Assembly: GCF_014267345.1 (NCBI RefSeq)
Contig: NZ_JACMYD010000002.1
Span: forward strand, 186,001-250,000
DNA: 64,000 nt
Reading direction: 5' to 3'
DNA from: Corynebacterium sp. zg-331
Lineage (GTDB): Bacteria > Actinomycetota > Actinomycetes > Mycobacteriales > Mycobacteriaceae
The notes under the pieces are model-generated. The model was not told the DNA's origin and made no database searches. It saw only the letters and a program-made list of their open reading frames with translations. Both the position numbers and the translations under genes were made by a program. How positions within the stretch are numbered: the first letter of the stretch is position 1; each line of letters starts with the position of its first letter. Shown piece by piece: positions 1-10,121 of the stretch.

Positions 1-348
1 TTTCTTGAGCCCCGCCGCGCGCCCCAGGGCCAGGGCCAACCAGGCCTTATCATCGTAATAGCGGTTATGCGCCAATTTATTGCGATTGCGCCAGCGGATT
101 CCCCGCATGGTCTCATGAATCTGCGCGCGGCGCGCGTTGGTGCTGCGGCGGGCATAAGCATCCAGGAGGCAATCCAGGTAATGCGCCTGCCACCAGTAGT
201 GCCACCGGACAAAGAGCTTGTCCTTCGACGTCGGCGGCCAGGCGACCACCGCGAGGTTGGTTCGCGGCAATCCCCAGAGGCGGCTGGCATGTCGATCATT
301 AATGGCGGCCTCCGCCAAATCCGCCCGGTGTGCCCATTTTTCCCGCAC
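1..348 (-). CDS. Glycoside hydrolase family 76 protein, N-terminal part (cut by window edge)
   Basis: Only the first 116 residues are visible; the gene runs off the left edge. It starts at a GTG preceded by AGGTGA nine bases upstream, and an in-frame stop lies just before it. The segment FVRWHYWWQAHYLDCLLDA followed by YYDDKAWLALALGRA matches the (alpha/alpha)6-barrel GH76 family, whose members cleave alpha-1,6-linked mannose chains; the YYDD stretch belongs to the conserved start of the catalytic barrel. No signal peptide is seen, so a cytoplasmic enzyme is inferred. It lies downstream of the SpoU methyltransferase and pyrE on the same strand with a gap of about 60 bp. The family assignment is good; the substrate is unknown. 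Confidence 0.78.
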   Translation of the reverse strand, partial: MREKWAHRADLAEAAINDRHASRLWGLPRTNLAVVAWPPTSKDKLFVRWHYWWQAHYLDCLLDAYARRSTNARRAQIHETMRGIRWRNRNKLAHNRYYDDKAWLALALGRAAGLKK

Positions 349-409
349 TGCTATGCCTCACCTATTGAGTATTCATCGTGGTGTTCTTCCCCACGATCCT
401 AACCAAGAT

Positions 410-1060
410 TCACCACGCGCGGCCAAGATCGGCGTGCTGGCGTACCCAGGCGTGCATGGCGATCCCCGCCGCCACCCCGGCGTTGAGGGAACGGGTGGAA
501 CCGAACTGCGCGATCGAGCACGTCATCACCGCCGCCTCGCGGGCCTGCGGCGTCACCCCCGGACCCTCCTGGCCGAAGAGCAGGACGCAGCGGCGCGGCA
601 ACGCGGCGGTCTCCAGCGGCACGCTGCCAGGGGTGTTATCGATGGCCACCACCGCTATCCCCTCCGCGCGCGCCCACTCCATCAGGTCGGCCACCGTGGC
701 GTGGTGGCGCAGGTGCTGGTAGCGGTCGGTCACCATCGCCCCGCGCCGATTCCACCGCCGTCGGCCCACGATGTGCACGGTATCGGCGGCGAAGGCGTTG
801 GCGGTGCGCACCACGGTGCCGATGTTGGCGTCATTCTCGAAGTTCTCGATGGCCACGTGCAGGGGGTGGCGGCGGGTGTCGATGTCGGCCACGATGGCCT
901 CGCGCCGCCAATACCGGTAGGCATCCACCACGTTGCGGCGATCCCCCTCCGCCAGCAGGTCGGGATCGAGGCGGGGATCGTCGGGAAGCGGCCCCTCCCA
1001 GGGCCCTACCCCATGGCGGCCCTCCCCCCATTCCGTGGGGCCGGGACCCTGCTCAGGCAA
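410..1060 (-). CDS. TrmH/SpoU-family RNA 2'-O-methyltransferase
   Basis: A 216-residue SPOUT methyltransferase that would transfer a methyl group from S-adenosylmethionine to a ribose 2'-OH of tRNA or rRNA. The three SpoU motifs are visible: NDANIGTVVRTANAF, LLFGQEGPGVTPQA, and SIAQFGSTRSLNAGVAAGIA, which together form the trefoil-knot cofactor site. The frame stays open further upstream, but the likely start is the TTG at 1060. GGAGG lies nine bases before it, and it overlaps the TGA of pyrE by a few bases, so the two are translationally coupled. The exact RNA target cannot be read from the sequence. Confidence 0.87.
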   Translation of the reverse strand: MPEQGPGPTEWGEGRHGVGPWEGPLPDDPRLDPDLLAEGDRRNVVDAYRYWRREAIVADIDTRRHPLHVAIENFENDANIGTVVRTANAFAADTVHIVGRRRWNRRGAMVTDRYQHLRHHATVADLMEWARAEGIAVVAIDNTPGSVPLETAALPRRCVLLFGQEGPGVTPQAREAAVMTCSIAQFGSTRSLNAGVAAGIAMHAWVRQHADLGRAW

Positions 1061-1592
1061 GCCCCAAATCCTCCAGGCCCAGCAGGTAGCGGTATTCGAG
1101 GCCGGCGTCGGCCAGCACCTCGTCGGCACCGGTGGCGCGATCGACCACCGTGGCCACACCCACCACCTGGGCCCCCGCCTCGCGCAGCGCCTCCACGGCG
1201 GTCAGGGGAGAGTTGCCCGTGGTAGTGGTGTCCTCGACCACCAGCACCTTCATGCCCGCCACCTCGGGACCCTCGATCCGGCGCTGCATGCCGTGCTTCT
1301 TGGTCTCCTTGCGCACCACGAAGGCATCGATGGCGCGCCCCTCGGCATGCATGACGGCGGTGGCCACGGGATCGGCACCCAGGGTCAGCCCGCCCACGGC
1401 CGCATAGTCCCAATCCGCGGTGAGTTCGCGCAGAAGGGAACCGATGAGCCGGGAGGCCCGATGATGCAGCGTGGCACGACGCAGGTCCACGTAGTAATCG
1501 GCCTCCCGGCCGGAGGAAAGCGTGACCCTGCCGTGGACCACGGCTAATTCCTTGACCAGTTCCGCCAGCTCGGCGCGTTCTTGCTGCGACAT
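1053..1592 (-). CDS. pyrE: Orotate phosphoribosyltransferase
   Basis: A 179-residue enzyme of de novo pyrimidine synthesis that joins orotate and PRPP to give orotidine 5'-phosphate and pyrophosphate. The PRPP-binding motif VLVVEDTTTTGNSPL is at residues 116-130, and the KETKKHG loop, which carries the catalytic lysines, is at about 95-101. The length is normal for the family. It begins five bases after the stop of the upstream anchored protein and overlaps the SpoU methyltransferase, giving a compact leftward cluster with the GH76 gene. This order is familiar from corynebacteria. The assignment is secure. Confidence 0.95.
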   Translation of the reverse strand: MSQQERAELAELVKELAVVHGRVTLSSGREADYYVDLRRATLHHRASRLIGSLLRELTADWDYAAVGGLTLGADPVATAVMHAEGRAIDAFVVRKETKKHGMQRRIEGPEVAGMKVLVVEDTTTTGNSPLTAVEALREAGAQVVGVATVVDRATGADEVLADAGLEYRYLLGLEDLGLA

Positions 1593-1597
1593 CTGCG

Positions 1598-2713
1598 CTA
1601 GTTCTCCTTCTTCTTGGGGGCCTGAAGCCCGCGCATGTGTTCTAAGGGATCGCGGCCCAACTGCTCGGCCAGGTCATCGAAGATGGAGGGGCCGGCATCC
1701 TGCGAGCGCAGCACTCGGGTGCCCTGATAGTCCGAGGGCTCCTCGGCGCGCTCCCCGATGCCCGGCACCTCGTCGCCGCCCAGGGAGCGCGGCGCCACCA
1801 CGCCACGGGACTGCTTGTTGACCCGGGTGGGCAATTCGACAGGCTCCTCCGGGCGGATCACCGCGGGGGTTTCCGTCTCCCGCCCCTCCGGTTCCTGCTC
1901 GCTCGATCGCTCCTCCTCGGGTACCGGGGCCGGCATCAACCGGGACGGCAGGGCATCCTCTATTTTCAGCGGCGCGGCCGCGCGCGGGGGCAGGGCGTGG
2001 GCGGCGTCGGCGAGCCAACTCATCGGGGCCATGATCGCCTCCCAATCGTGGCCGTGGGTGCCTCGGTCGAGTTGGGCAAGCACCCAGTCGGACTCACACC
2101 ACACCGCGCGCACGAAGTCCGGCATGGCCTCCAGGGCGGCGCTCACGCGCTCGTCGCTCAGGCGCTCCGCGGCGCCGGGATCGGTGCTAAACCGCACGAA
2201 ACCCTCCAGCTCCCCGCATTCCCGCAGGTCCGAGGAGTGCGCCTCCCCGGAGAAATCGGGGCGGCGGAAATCCACCACCACGTCGGAGGCGGCACCGCGA
2301 CGTACCGCCACGATGGTGGTGGAATCCAGATCCGCAAGCGCAAACTCGTGCCCCTCGCTGACCCCGGTAACCACATCGTGAGCGGTGGCCCCGGAGGCGG
2401 CCGCGCCGCGGCGCCACTCCTCGGCCAAGGAATCATCCGTGCGGGTGAAGCTAAAACCAGCCTCCTGCGCCCAGGAACGACGCTCGCGGCGCCCCTGCCC
2501 CGGCATGGCAAGACGTCCCGGGGCGCGGCGCTCCTCCTGTTCCGAGCGCTCGGGTTGCCCGGTTTCCCCCTCCGACGCGCCCGCCTCCCGTCGCGCGGGG
2601 GCATCCTCCGCGGCCTCGGGGCGCGAGGCGCGACCCCGGGCATCGAGCCGCCACAATACGGCGGCGATGACGAGGGCAACGGCGGCGAACGCAAAAATGA
2701 GTGTTACGGACAC
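1598..2713 (-). CDS. Membrane-anchored hypothetical protein
   Basis: I do not recognise a domain of known function. The protein has one N-terminal hydrophobic helix (about residues 3-22), then a charged, Glu/Arg-rich linker to about residue 80. A compact middle region follows (about 85-240) with motifs such as FADLDSTTIVAVRRGA and DFVRAVWCESDWVLAQLD, and then a disordered acidic C-terminal region that includes PSIFDDLAEQLGRDP. The likely start is GTG at 2713, because a TAGAGT hexamer ends exactly 7 nt before it; an ATG two codons upstream would overlap the promoter spacer. It heads the operon with pyrE. Envelope localisation is inferred from the single anchor. Confidence 0.72.
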   Translation of the reverse strand: MSVTLIFAFAAVALVIAAVLWRLDARGRASRPEAAEDAPARREAGASEGETGQPERSEQEERRAPGRLAMPGQGRRERRSWAQEAGFSFTRTDDSLAEEWRRGAAASGATAHDVVTGVSEGHEFALADLDSTTIVAVRRGAASDVVVDFRRPDFSGEAHSSDLRECGELEGFVRFSTDPGAAERLSDERVSAALEAMPDFVRAVWCESDWVLAQLDRGTHGHDWEAIMAPMSWLADAAHALPPRAAAPLKIEDALPSRLMPAPVPEEERSSEQEPEGRETETPAVIRPEEPVELPTRVNKQSRGVVAPRSLGGDEVPGIGERAEEPSDYQGTRVLRSQDAGPSIFDDLAEQLGRDPLEHMRGLQAPKKKEN

Positions 2714-2720
2714 GCCCATT

Positions 2721-2726
2721 ACTCTA
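2721..2726 (-). promoter_or_regulatory. -10 hexamer TAGAGT of a leaderless promoter
   Basis: TAGAGT followed by 7 nt and then the GTG start at 2713. The predicted transcript begins at or beside the start codon. It should drive the anchored protein-pyrE-SpoU methyltransferase operon. Confidence 0.55.
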
Positions 2727-2782
2727 ATGGCTGCAGCGGCACCGCGCCCCCGTCCCCCTCCCCCGGACTCTCCGCAGACAAG

Positions 2783-2825
2783 AAAAAGGGGTGCGCCAAG
2801 CCGGTCAGCTACCGGCCCGCACCCC
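2783..2825 (-). terminator. Rho-independent terminator after the small secreted protein gene
   Basis: GGGGTGCG at 2788-2795 pairs with CGCACCCC at 2818-2825, and an inner CCGGT/ACCGG pair extends the stem. In the minus direction the stem is followed by TTTTT (2783-2787). It separates the 2850-3185 gene from the operon that starts at 2713. Confidence 0.8.
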
Positions 2826-2849
2826 TGGAATCCTGCGGCGTCGGGAAAC

Positions 2850-3185
2850 CTAGCCGAGGATCCCCATGATGAGCTTAACCAGCGTGCCCACTAGGCCCAG
2901 GGCATCCGAAGCGGAGGAACCCTCGGACTTGCCCGCCTCGCTCTTGCCCTCGGAAGAGGAGGACAGCTCGGAGAGCAGCGTTGAAGCCGCGGAGCCCTCG
3001 GCCTTCTCGGTCTCCGCCCCCTCCTGGGTGGTGGCCTCGGAATCGGCCTTCGGGTTATCCTGATCGACGGTGGCCACGCTGTAGTCCGGGTCCACGGGCT
3101 CGGCGGCGAAAGCGGGGGTCGCCACCACGCCGGTGGCGATGACGGCAGAGGCTGCCACGGCAGCAAGGTTCTTACGAGACAACAT
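2850..3185 (-). CDS. Small secreted protein with acidic Ser-rich body and hydrophobic C-terminus
   Basis: A 111-residue protein with a clear Sec signal peptide (residues about 1-28, ending ATPAFAAE). The mature part is rich in Ser, Glu, Ala and Lys with the repeated elements SEGKSEAGKSEGSSAS. It ends in a hydrophobic or amphipathic segment, ALGLVGTLVKLIMGILG, that occupies the last 17 residues. The RBS AAAGGA lies seven bases before the ATG. It has its own promoter and terminator and therefore forms a single-gene unit. No cysteine or sorting motif is present. The layout resembles small corynebacterial secreted or mycomembrane-associated proteins, but I cannot name a family. Confidence 0.75.
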   Translation of the reverse strand: MLSRKNLAAVAASAVIATGVVATPAFAAEPVDPDYSVATVDQDNPKADSEATTQEGAETEKAEGSAASTLLSELSSSSEGKSEAGKSEGSSASDALGLVGTLVKLIMGILG

Positions 3186-3226
3186 CGCGTTTTCCTTTCT
3201 CTACTCAAATGCGATGGACAATGCCG

Positions 3227-3255
3227 AGTGTAAGAGGCCGTCAAGCGTCATTCAA
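3227..3255 (-). promoter_or_regulatory. Promoter of the small secreted protein gene
   Basis: Reading the minus strand, TTGAAT (3250-3255) and TACACT (3227-3232) are separated by 17 nt, a good sigma-A type arrangement. The start codon lies about 40 nt further on, so this mRNA has a leader and a normal RBS, unlike many neighbours. Confidence 0.65.
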
Positions 3256-3304
3256 TAGTAATCCACTTTCGTACCGTAAAGAGTGACTGAAGGGAGATTA
3301 TAAC

Positions 3305-5878
<2,574 letters not shown>

Positions 5879-5990
5879 TGCCATTACGCCTTTCTTCATC
5901 TCGCCCGTGGTGGCCGCCGGGGCGGGCCACGGCCCGGGACGCTCCCCGGGCGGGGCGGTTTTGTGTTCCATCCAGTCCAACGCGCGCAGG

Positions 5991-6011
5991 GTTGAGTTTG
6001 TTCCACTCAAG
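5991..6011. promoter_or_regulatory. HAIR operator (HspR-binding inverted repeat) upstream of clpB
   Basis: GTTGAGT-N7-ACTCAAG, nearly the full actinobacterial HAIR consensus CTTGAGT-N7-ACTCAAG, lies about 110 bp before the clpB start. The repressor HspR is encoded at 13587-14018. The family knowledge is firm; occupancy here is inferred. Confidence 0.85.
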
Positions 6012-6074
6012 GGCAAAAAGTTGCGCGGGGTCGGCTCAGGTACGGTTCGAGGCGCGGCGGCCCGGCCGCGCGGG

Positions 6075-6190
6075 GCCGGAGTTGTTTCAACAACTCCAAA
6101 ACAACTCCGCAACAACTTCCGCCGCGGACGCGCACATAAAAGCAGCTCAGGGCGCAAAAATAGTTGTGGGAGAGTTGTTGGAAAGTTGTT
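6075..6190 (-). repeat. Direct repeat R1, downstream copy flanking the AlbA_2 gene
   Basis: This 116-bp segment is a copy of 7944-8058 in the same orientation; by eye about 85 % of positions match and the first 44 differ at one position. It carries a 9-bp-arm palindrome GGAGTTGTT-TC-AACAACTCC, then AACAAC boxes at 11-bp steps. After a spacer of about 45 bp it carries GTTGTG/GTTGTT boxes at 11-bp steps in the opposite sense. The repeat ends one base before the stop codon of the AlbA_2 gene and lies in the upstream region of clpB. Confidence 0.9.
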
Positions 6191-7927
6191 TCAGGACGCC
6201 GTCCAGCGCGTGCCGGGCCCCCGTTGCGGGCCGTTCGGATCGATCTGCACGAGCCCCTGGCTCCTCAGATAACGCAACAAATCCGTCACCTCCGCGCGCG
6301 TTGCCCCGGTGCCACTCACGATGTCCCGGTTTGTCAGCGCCCTTCCATCCCGGAGGTGAGCCTCCACCCATTGTTGCAGGCTCAACCCCACAAAAACGGG
6401 TGCCTCATCTTCCATCAAGGCCCCTCGGGCACGCTCACCCAGCGTCCATTCCTGTCCTTGCGGGCGCACCACCTCAACAATTCCCTGCTCCTTGAGCCAT
6501 TGCATTGTTTCACGCGCCTCCGTCTCCGGCACCTGCAACAACTCCTCGGCTTTCTGAAGCGTCAGTACCGGGTTCCGGGACAAATGACGCAGCACGATCA
6601 GCACCCGTACGGAGCGCGCCACCTTCCCTCCCCACTCCTGGGCGATCTTTTTCATTCCTCGAATAAACCCGGCGTCCGGATCCCCCGCCGCCAAGGTCAC
6701 GCGCACATCGCTGAGCGTGTCCACCACCTCCGGAGCCTCCCTTCCCGAGGCCAGCATGGACGCCCACATCCGATCGAATCCACGCGAGGATTCCTCCGCC
6801 AGGCCTAGCATTCTCATGGCACGAATGAGGGTAGGATTACGTGGTATGGACCTCGTGGACAAAAGCCGCGAGGTCTCAACCCCCACGGGCAAGGACCCCG
6901 GGGAAGAAACCAAAAGCGTCCTCGGCCCCTGCTCAATCACCACGGGGCTACTAAGAAGCCAATCCCTGTGCACCAGGGCGTTAGCAACGACCTCATCGAT
7001 AGCCCTGGCGGGAAAAGCCGGAATGGAAACCTCCTGCCCATCCTCAAAATCCACACGCATGATGTCGCTTGGAGCGGCCTGCTCGATCAGACGTTTCACC
7101 TCAGCAAAAGCAAGAATCAGCGGCCGGGATATGTTGGTCACGCGCGGTTCCTCGCCGGGCACGGTACTCAGGTGATGCTGCACGCTCACCCGGCCAGGCT
7201 TGAGGGGAGCAAAAAGAATCTCGGCGGCCATGTTGAGTTGCCCATCGTCATGCAACAAGCCCAACGCCCGGAGCAGTTCTCCATCGGTCTGCGGCGCATG
7301 ATCCTCCGCACCGCTTACCGCTACGCGGTGCGTATAAAGGCTCCTCGCATAATCCAGAGCCGCCCGATCCAGATCCTCTAGGCATAGCGAGGACCGACGC
7401 TCCGTATAGTCGGGATTCTCGCGTCGGAACCGGATCTCTTTGCGCTTTTCATCCGTGAGGGGCTCACACTTCTTCCTATTCCGCCACGTCCCCTGCCCCT
7501 GTGTGCGGGTGTACAGGGTGAACGGCCGAGGAATACGAATGCACAGCAATCGCCTTTTCCTCCATGCTATGGCGGTCACCTCCACCCGCAATCCCGGTCG
7601 CGTACCCCCAAGAACCTTTCGGATAACCCATTCCTCATCGCAATCCGTGCCGGTAAAGGCCTCCGGCCCCGGCACCTTGTCCGCAACCCCAAGGACGATA
7701 TAGGAATCCCCCTCAGCCCCGTTGGCCATGCATACGCACTCATTGATAAGAACCTCGGCAAGCTTCGCCTCCGGATTCCTTTCCCCATGCACGGCAGGGT
7801 CCTCCTTGAACTCCAGGAGCTGCCCCTCCTGAGAATCAGCCGTAACACCACCCCCGATCGCCTCAAGCGCCTGTCGCACCACATCGGGCACCTCATGCCC
7901 TTCCGCGTTGTTTCCGGTATCACCCAT
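6191..7927 (-). CDS. AlbA_2 (Schlafen-type) ATP-binding putative regulator or effector
   Basis: A 578-residue protein of the COG2865 type. The N-terminal AlbA_2/Schlafen domain (about 25-150) has LLEFKEDPA and VLINECVCMANGAEG. A GHKL-like ATPase half-site follows with IDEVVANALVHRDW (about 300-315) and the strand TLLVSSPGSLPVG. The last 150 residues contain two winged-helix-like segments (LTLQKAEELLQVPETEARE and LTNRDIVSGTGATRAEV). ATG 7927 is taken as the start; no good RBS is seen, and TACCGT lies 6 nt upstream, so the mRNA may be leaderless. The gene is bracketed by direct repeats R1 and R2, which suggests autoregulation or cassette mobility. Relatives include transcription regulators and phage-defence effectors; the function here is unknown. 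Confidence 0.8.
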   Translation of the reverse strand: MGDTGNNAEGHEVPDVVRQALEAIGGGVTADSQEGQLLEFKEDPAVHGERNPEAKLAEVLINECVCMANGAEGDSYIVLGVADKVPGPEAFTGTDCDEEWVIRKVLGGTRPGLRVEVTAIAWRKRRLLCIRIPRPFTLYTRTQGQGTWRNRKKCEPLTDEKRKEIRFRRENPDYTERRSSLCLEDLDRAALDYARSLYTHRVAVSGAEDHAPQTDGELLRALGLLHDDGQLNMAAEILFAPLKPGRVSVQHHLSTVPGEEPRVTNISRPLILAFAEVKRLIEQAAPSDIMRVDFEDGQEVSIPAFPARAIDEVVANALVHRDWLLSSPVVIEQGPRTLLVSSPGSLPVGVETSRLLSTRSIPRNPTLIRAMRMLGLAEESSRGFDRMWASMLASGREAPEVVDTLSDVRVTLAAGDPDAGFIRGMKKIAQEWGGKVARSVRVLIVLRHLSRNPVLTLQKAEELLQVPETEARETMQWLKEQGIVEVVRPQGQEWTLGERARGALMEDEAPVFVGLSLQQWVEAHLRDGRALTNRDIVSGTGATRAEVTDLLRYLRSQGLVQIDPNGPQRGPGTRWTAS

Positions 7928-7943
7928 AGCACCACGGTAATCA

Positions 7944-8058
7944 GCCGGAGTTGTTTCAACAACTCCGAAACAACTCCGCAACAACTTTCTCCGGGCCACA
8001 CGCATAAACGCAGATCAGGACGCAAAAATAGTTGTTGCAGAGTTGTTGGAAAGTTGTT
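7944..8058 (-). repeat. Direct repeat R2, promoter-side copy with 11-bp-phased GTTGTT boxes
   Basis: In this copy three AACAAC boxes (AACAACTCCGA, AACAACTCCGC, AACAACTT) follow each other at 11 bp, next to the 9-bp-arm palindrome. Three GTTGTT boxes at 11-bp steps stand on the far side. The AT-rich spacer between them holds a plausible minus-strand promoter (TTTTTG, 16 nt, TATGCG). The start codon of the AlbA_2 gene is 17 bp beyond the repeat. The phased, inverted half-site arrays look like a cooperative operator. Confidence 0.85.
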
Positions 8059-8135
8059 CCCCAACCCCCGATCCCCCGAGAGCCCCGCCGCGGGGGCGTC
8101 GATACGCACCCCTCAGCCCCCGGCCCCGCTATCCC

Positions 8136-9473
8136 CTAGTTCTTCACCTCTACGCCGCGCCCCGGCACCCATCTCAGGACGATGGCCACGCCAAGCACCA
8201 CCACGGCCAGCAGCGTGGCGATCCACCCCAGCCCCATCGTCCACCCGGTAATGACGGCGATGGGCGCGATTACCGTCATGCCGATCTCAAAGGGGGCAAA
8301 GCCCACGTAGGCCACGCCGTATTCATTGAGGGTGCCGGACTTGAGCTTGGGGTCCACCATCTTGAGCAGCGCGATGCCCGTGGCCACCGCGGCGGTGGCC
8401 CAGCCCCAGCCGAAGATCGCCCGTTCCAGCCACGTGCGGCCGAAGAAGGTGGGCGCCACCACGAAGAAGAACACCAGGCAGTACACCGTGCCGAGCACAA
8501 ACATCACCACCAGCGGCACCCAGTAATCGGCCACCACGGAAGGCACGATGGCCGCGATACCGAAGGCGATGAGGTAATCCGTGGCCGCGCCGGACAAAGA
8601 ATTAATGGTGTCCCGATCCACGTAGTTGGGCTGGCCGAGCAGGCTAAGAATCAGCTTGCCCGCGATGCCCACGATGAAGGACATGATGAACAGCGGGATG
8701 GAAACCTCGGGGAATATCCCCTTAACCGCCTGATTAATCAGGTAGGCGAACATGACGGTGAGTGTGAGCACGCCCACGTGGAGGGCCACCGGCTCGATGG
8801 CCGAGGGGTTCGTCGTGGCCTTGCCGATGGAGGGGCGGGAAGCCTCCTCGTCGATGTAGCCCGAGCGCATGTCCCAGGGGAGCTTCTTGGGCATCTCCGA
8901 GGTGCGCCCGGTGCGAATACCCCAGTTGGCAAAGATCACCCCGCCTACGATGGCCGCCAGGGTGCCCACCGTGGCGGAGGTAAAGCCCAGGGTGCTCGCG
9001 GCTGTCGCCCCGGTGGCCTCCAGGGAGGAACCCACGGCCGCCGCGGTGCCGAAGCCACCCACGAAGCCCACGGGCAGCATCATGCCGAACCAATCCTCCG
9101 TGCCCCACACCGGCTCGAAGAGGAACATCCCGAGCAGGATGAATAGACCCCATTGGCCCATGAACATGCCCGTGGAATACGACCACATGGTGCGCGCCCC
9201 AGAGCGCACGGAGCGATCGAATTGCATAGAGTACGGCATGGAGGCAAAGACCACCGCGATGAGCAGCGTGGTATATGCACCCAGCTGATCCGAAAAGCCG
9301 ATCCAGCCAAGCCCACCCGGCCCCAGCAGCAGACCCAACAACCCGGCGGTGATGGGGGCGGGAAGCAGCAACGCCTGAAAGACGGATACCTTGCGGCGCA
9401 GGACGTTACCTACCACCATCAAAACGGAAATCCAGCCGACATCAACAAGCAGGGAAAAAGGGGTGTATTCCAC
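8136..9473 (-). CDS. GltS-type sodium/glutamate symporter family protein
   Basis: A 445-residue polytopic membrane protein with about 11 hydrophobic helices. It shows the twofold pseudo-repeat typical of the ESS/GltS carriers: LLLPAPITAGLLGLLLGP in the first half and a matching reentrant region, GFVGGFGTAAAVGSSLE, around residues 150-170. The second half contains SGAATDYLIAFGIAAI. The substrate is likely glutamate or a related anion taken up with sodium, but corynebacterial members are diverse. The start chosen is GTG 9473, which has AAGGAG five bases upstream; an upstream extension has no RBS. It is a single-gene unit between the AlbA_2 cassette and a long hairpin-rich intergenic region. Confidence 0.8.
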   Translation of the reverse strand: MEYTPFSLLVDVGWISVLMVVGNVLRRKVSVFQALLLPAPITAGLLGLLLGPGGLGWIGFSDQLGAYTTLLIAVVFASMPYSMQFDRSVRSGARTMWSYSTGMFMGQWGLFILLGMFLFEPVWGTEDWFGMMLPVGFVGGFGTAAAVGSSLEATGATAASTLGFTSATVGTLAAIVGGVIFANWGIRTGRTSEMPKKLPWDMRSGYIDEEASRPSIGKATTNPSAIEPVALHVGVLTLTVMFAYLINQAVKGIFPEVSIPLFIMSFIVGIAGKLILSLLGQPNYVDRDTINSLSGAATDYLIAFGIAAIVPSVVADYWVPLVVMFVLGTVYCLVFFFVVAPTFFGRTWLERAIFGWGWATAAVATGIALLKMVDPKLKSGTLNEYGVAYVGFAPFEIGMTVIAPIAVITGWTMGLGWIATLLAVVVLGVAIVLRWVPGRGVEVKN

Positions 9474-9590
9474 AGAGGCTCCTTCATGCGATACACGTGA
9501 CCGGCTCATCTTAACCGCTCGGGTGGGTTTCTCCACCCCTGCGCGGAAGAATGGGGGCGGGGAGCGCACCCCTGCATGCCCTGATCATCG

Positions 9591-9874
9591 GTGCAGGCCA
9601 GAACGACCTGGCCTGCACGTACGAGTCCTACGCCGGGGGCTGATGCCCGGACGCGATTCGCGGTTCTCGACGCCCATACCGAACCGGCGGTGCGTGGCGG
9701 CATCGCCCATCTCGCCGGCCTCGCGAGTCATCGGCGGCGGTTTGCCCGCCGTGTAGTCCCCGTCGCCCGCCGAATTTTTACGGATCGGCCCTGCGACCGA
9801 GCGTGGGACTGGGGCGTGGAACACGCCGTGCGTACCCGCACCCGCGCGGGCCGGAGGGAATCCCGGCTTTCCGG
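9591..9874. other. Hairpin-rich intergenic region, candidate structured RNA
   Basis: The 648 bp between 9474 and 10121 contain no convincing gene, but several inverted repeats crowd into 9591-9874. They are an 11-bp perfect stem with a 6-nt loop (9591-9618), CGGTTC/GAACCG (9661-9686), CGGCGG/CCGCCG (9735-9751), GGCGTG-GAA-CACGCC (9813-9827) and CCGGA/TCCGG enclosing GGGAATCCC (9851-9874). An AT-rich patch (9945-9962) could be a promoter for either strand. I could not match it to tmRNA, RNase P RNA or a riboswitch class. Strand and function are unknown. Confidence 0.35.
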
Positions 9875-10108
9875 CGGGGTATGCCCCCTCGGCATCCGCC
9901 GTGGGAGCTGCCTGGGCAGGCCGATTGGCGGGACGCAAGGTCGCGGAATACCAATAAAATATGGCGCGGCACTACCCCCGTCGCGGCGCCCCGAAAATAG
10001 TCCGTTTTGCCTGTTTTCCTCCGCCTTTGCCACCCCCTTAGACGAAGGTACACACCCGTGCGGCGACCTTTGGTATGGGTTGACCTCAACAAACCGCCTC
10101 TCGGGCTT

Positions 10109-10114
10109 TAGTAT
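10109..10114 (+). promoter_or_regulatory. -10 hexamer TAGTAT of a leaderless promoter
   Basis: TAGTAT is followed by 7 nt and then ATG 10122, which fixes that ATG rather than the one at 10113 as the likely start of the globin/reductase gene. Confidence 0.55.
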
Positions 10115-10121
10115 GGGTGTC

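Noticed and set aside
5879..6157. N-terminal extension of clpB from the far-upstream ATG (950-residue version)
   Set aside because: The extra 93 codons read through the HAIR operator and part of repeat R1; ClpB homologues begin at the MNSFNPTT position, and an RBS is present there.
6075..8058. The AlbA_2 locus as an ordinary insertion sequence
   Set aside because: The flanking repeats are direct and 116 bp, not terminal inverted repeats with short target duplications, and no transposase is encoded.
9591..9960. tmRNA or RNase P RNA in the hairpin-rich gap
   Set aside because: No tRNA-like end or proteolysis-tag frame for tmRNA, and the conserved GAGGAAAGTCC and ACAGAAA elements of RNase P RNA were not found on either strand.
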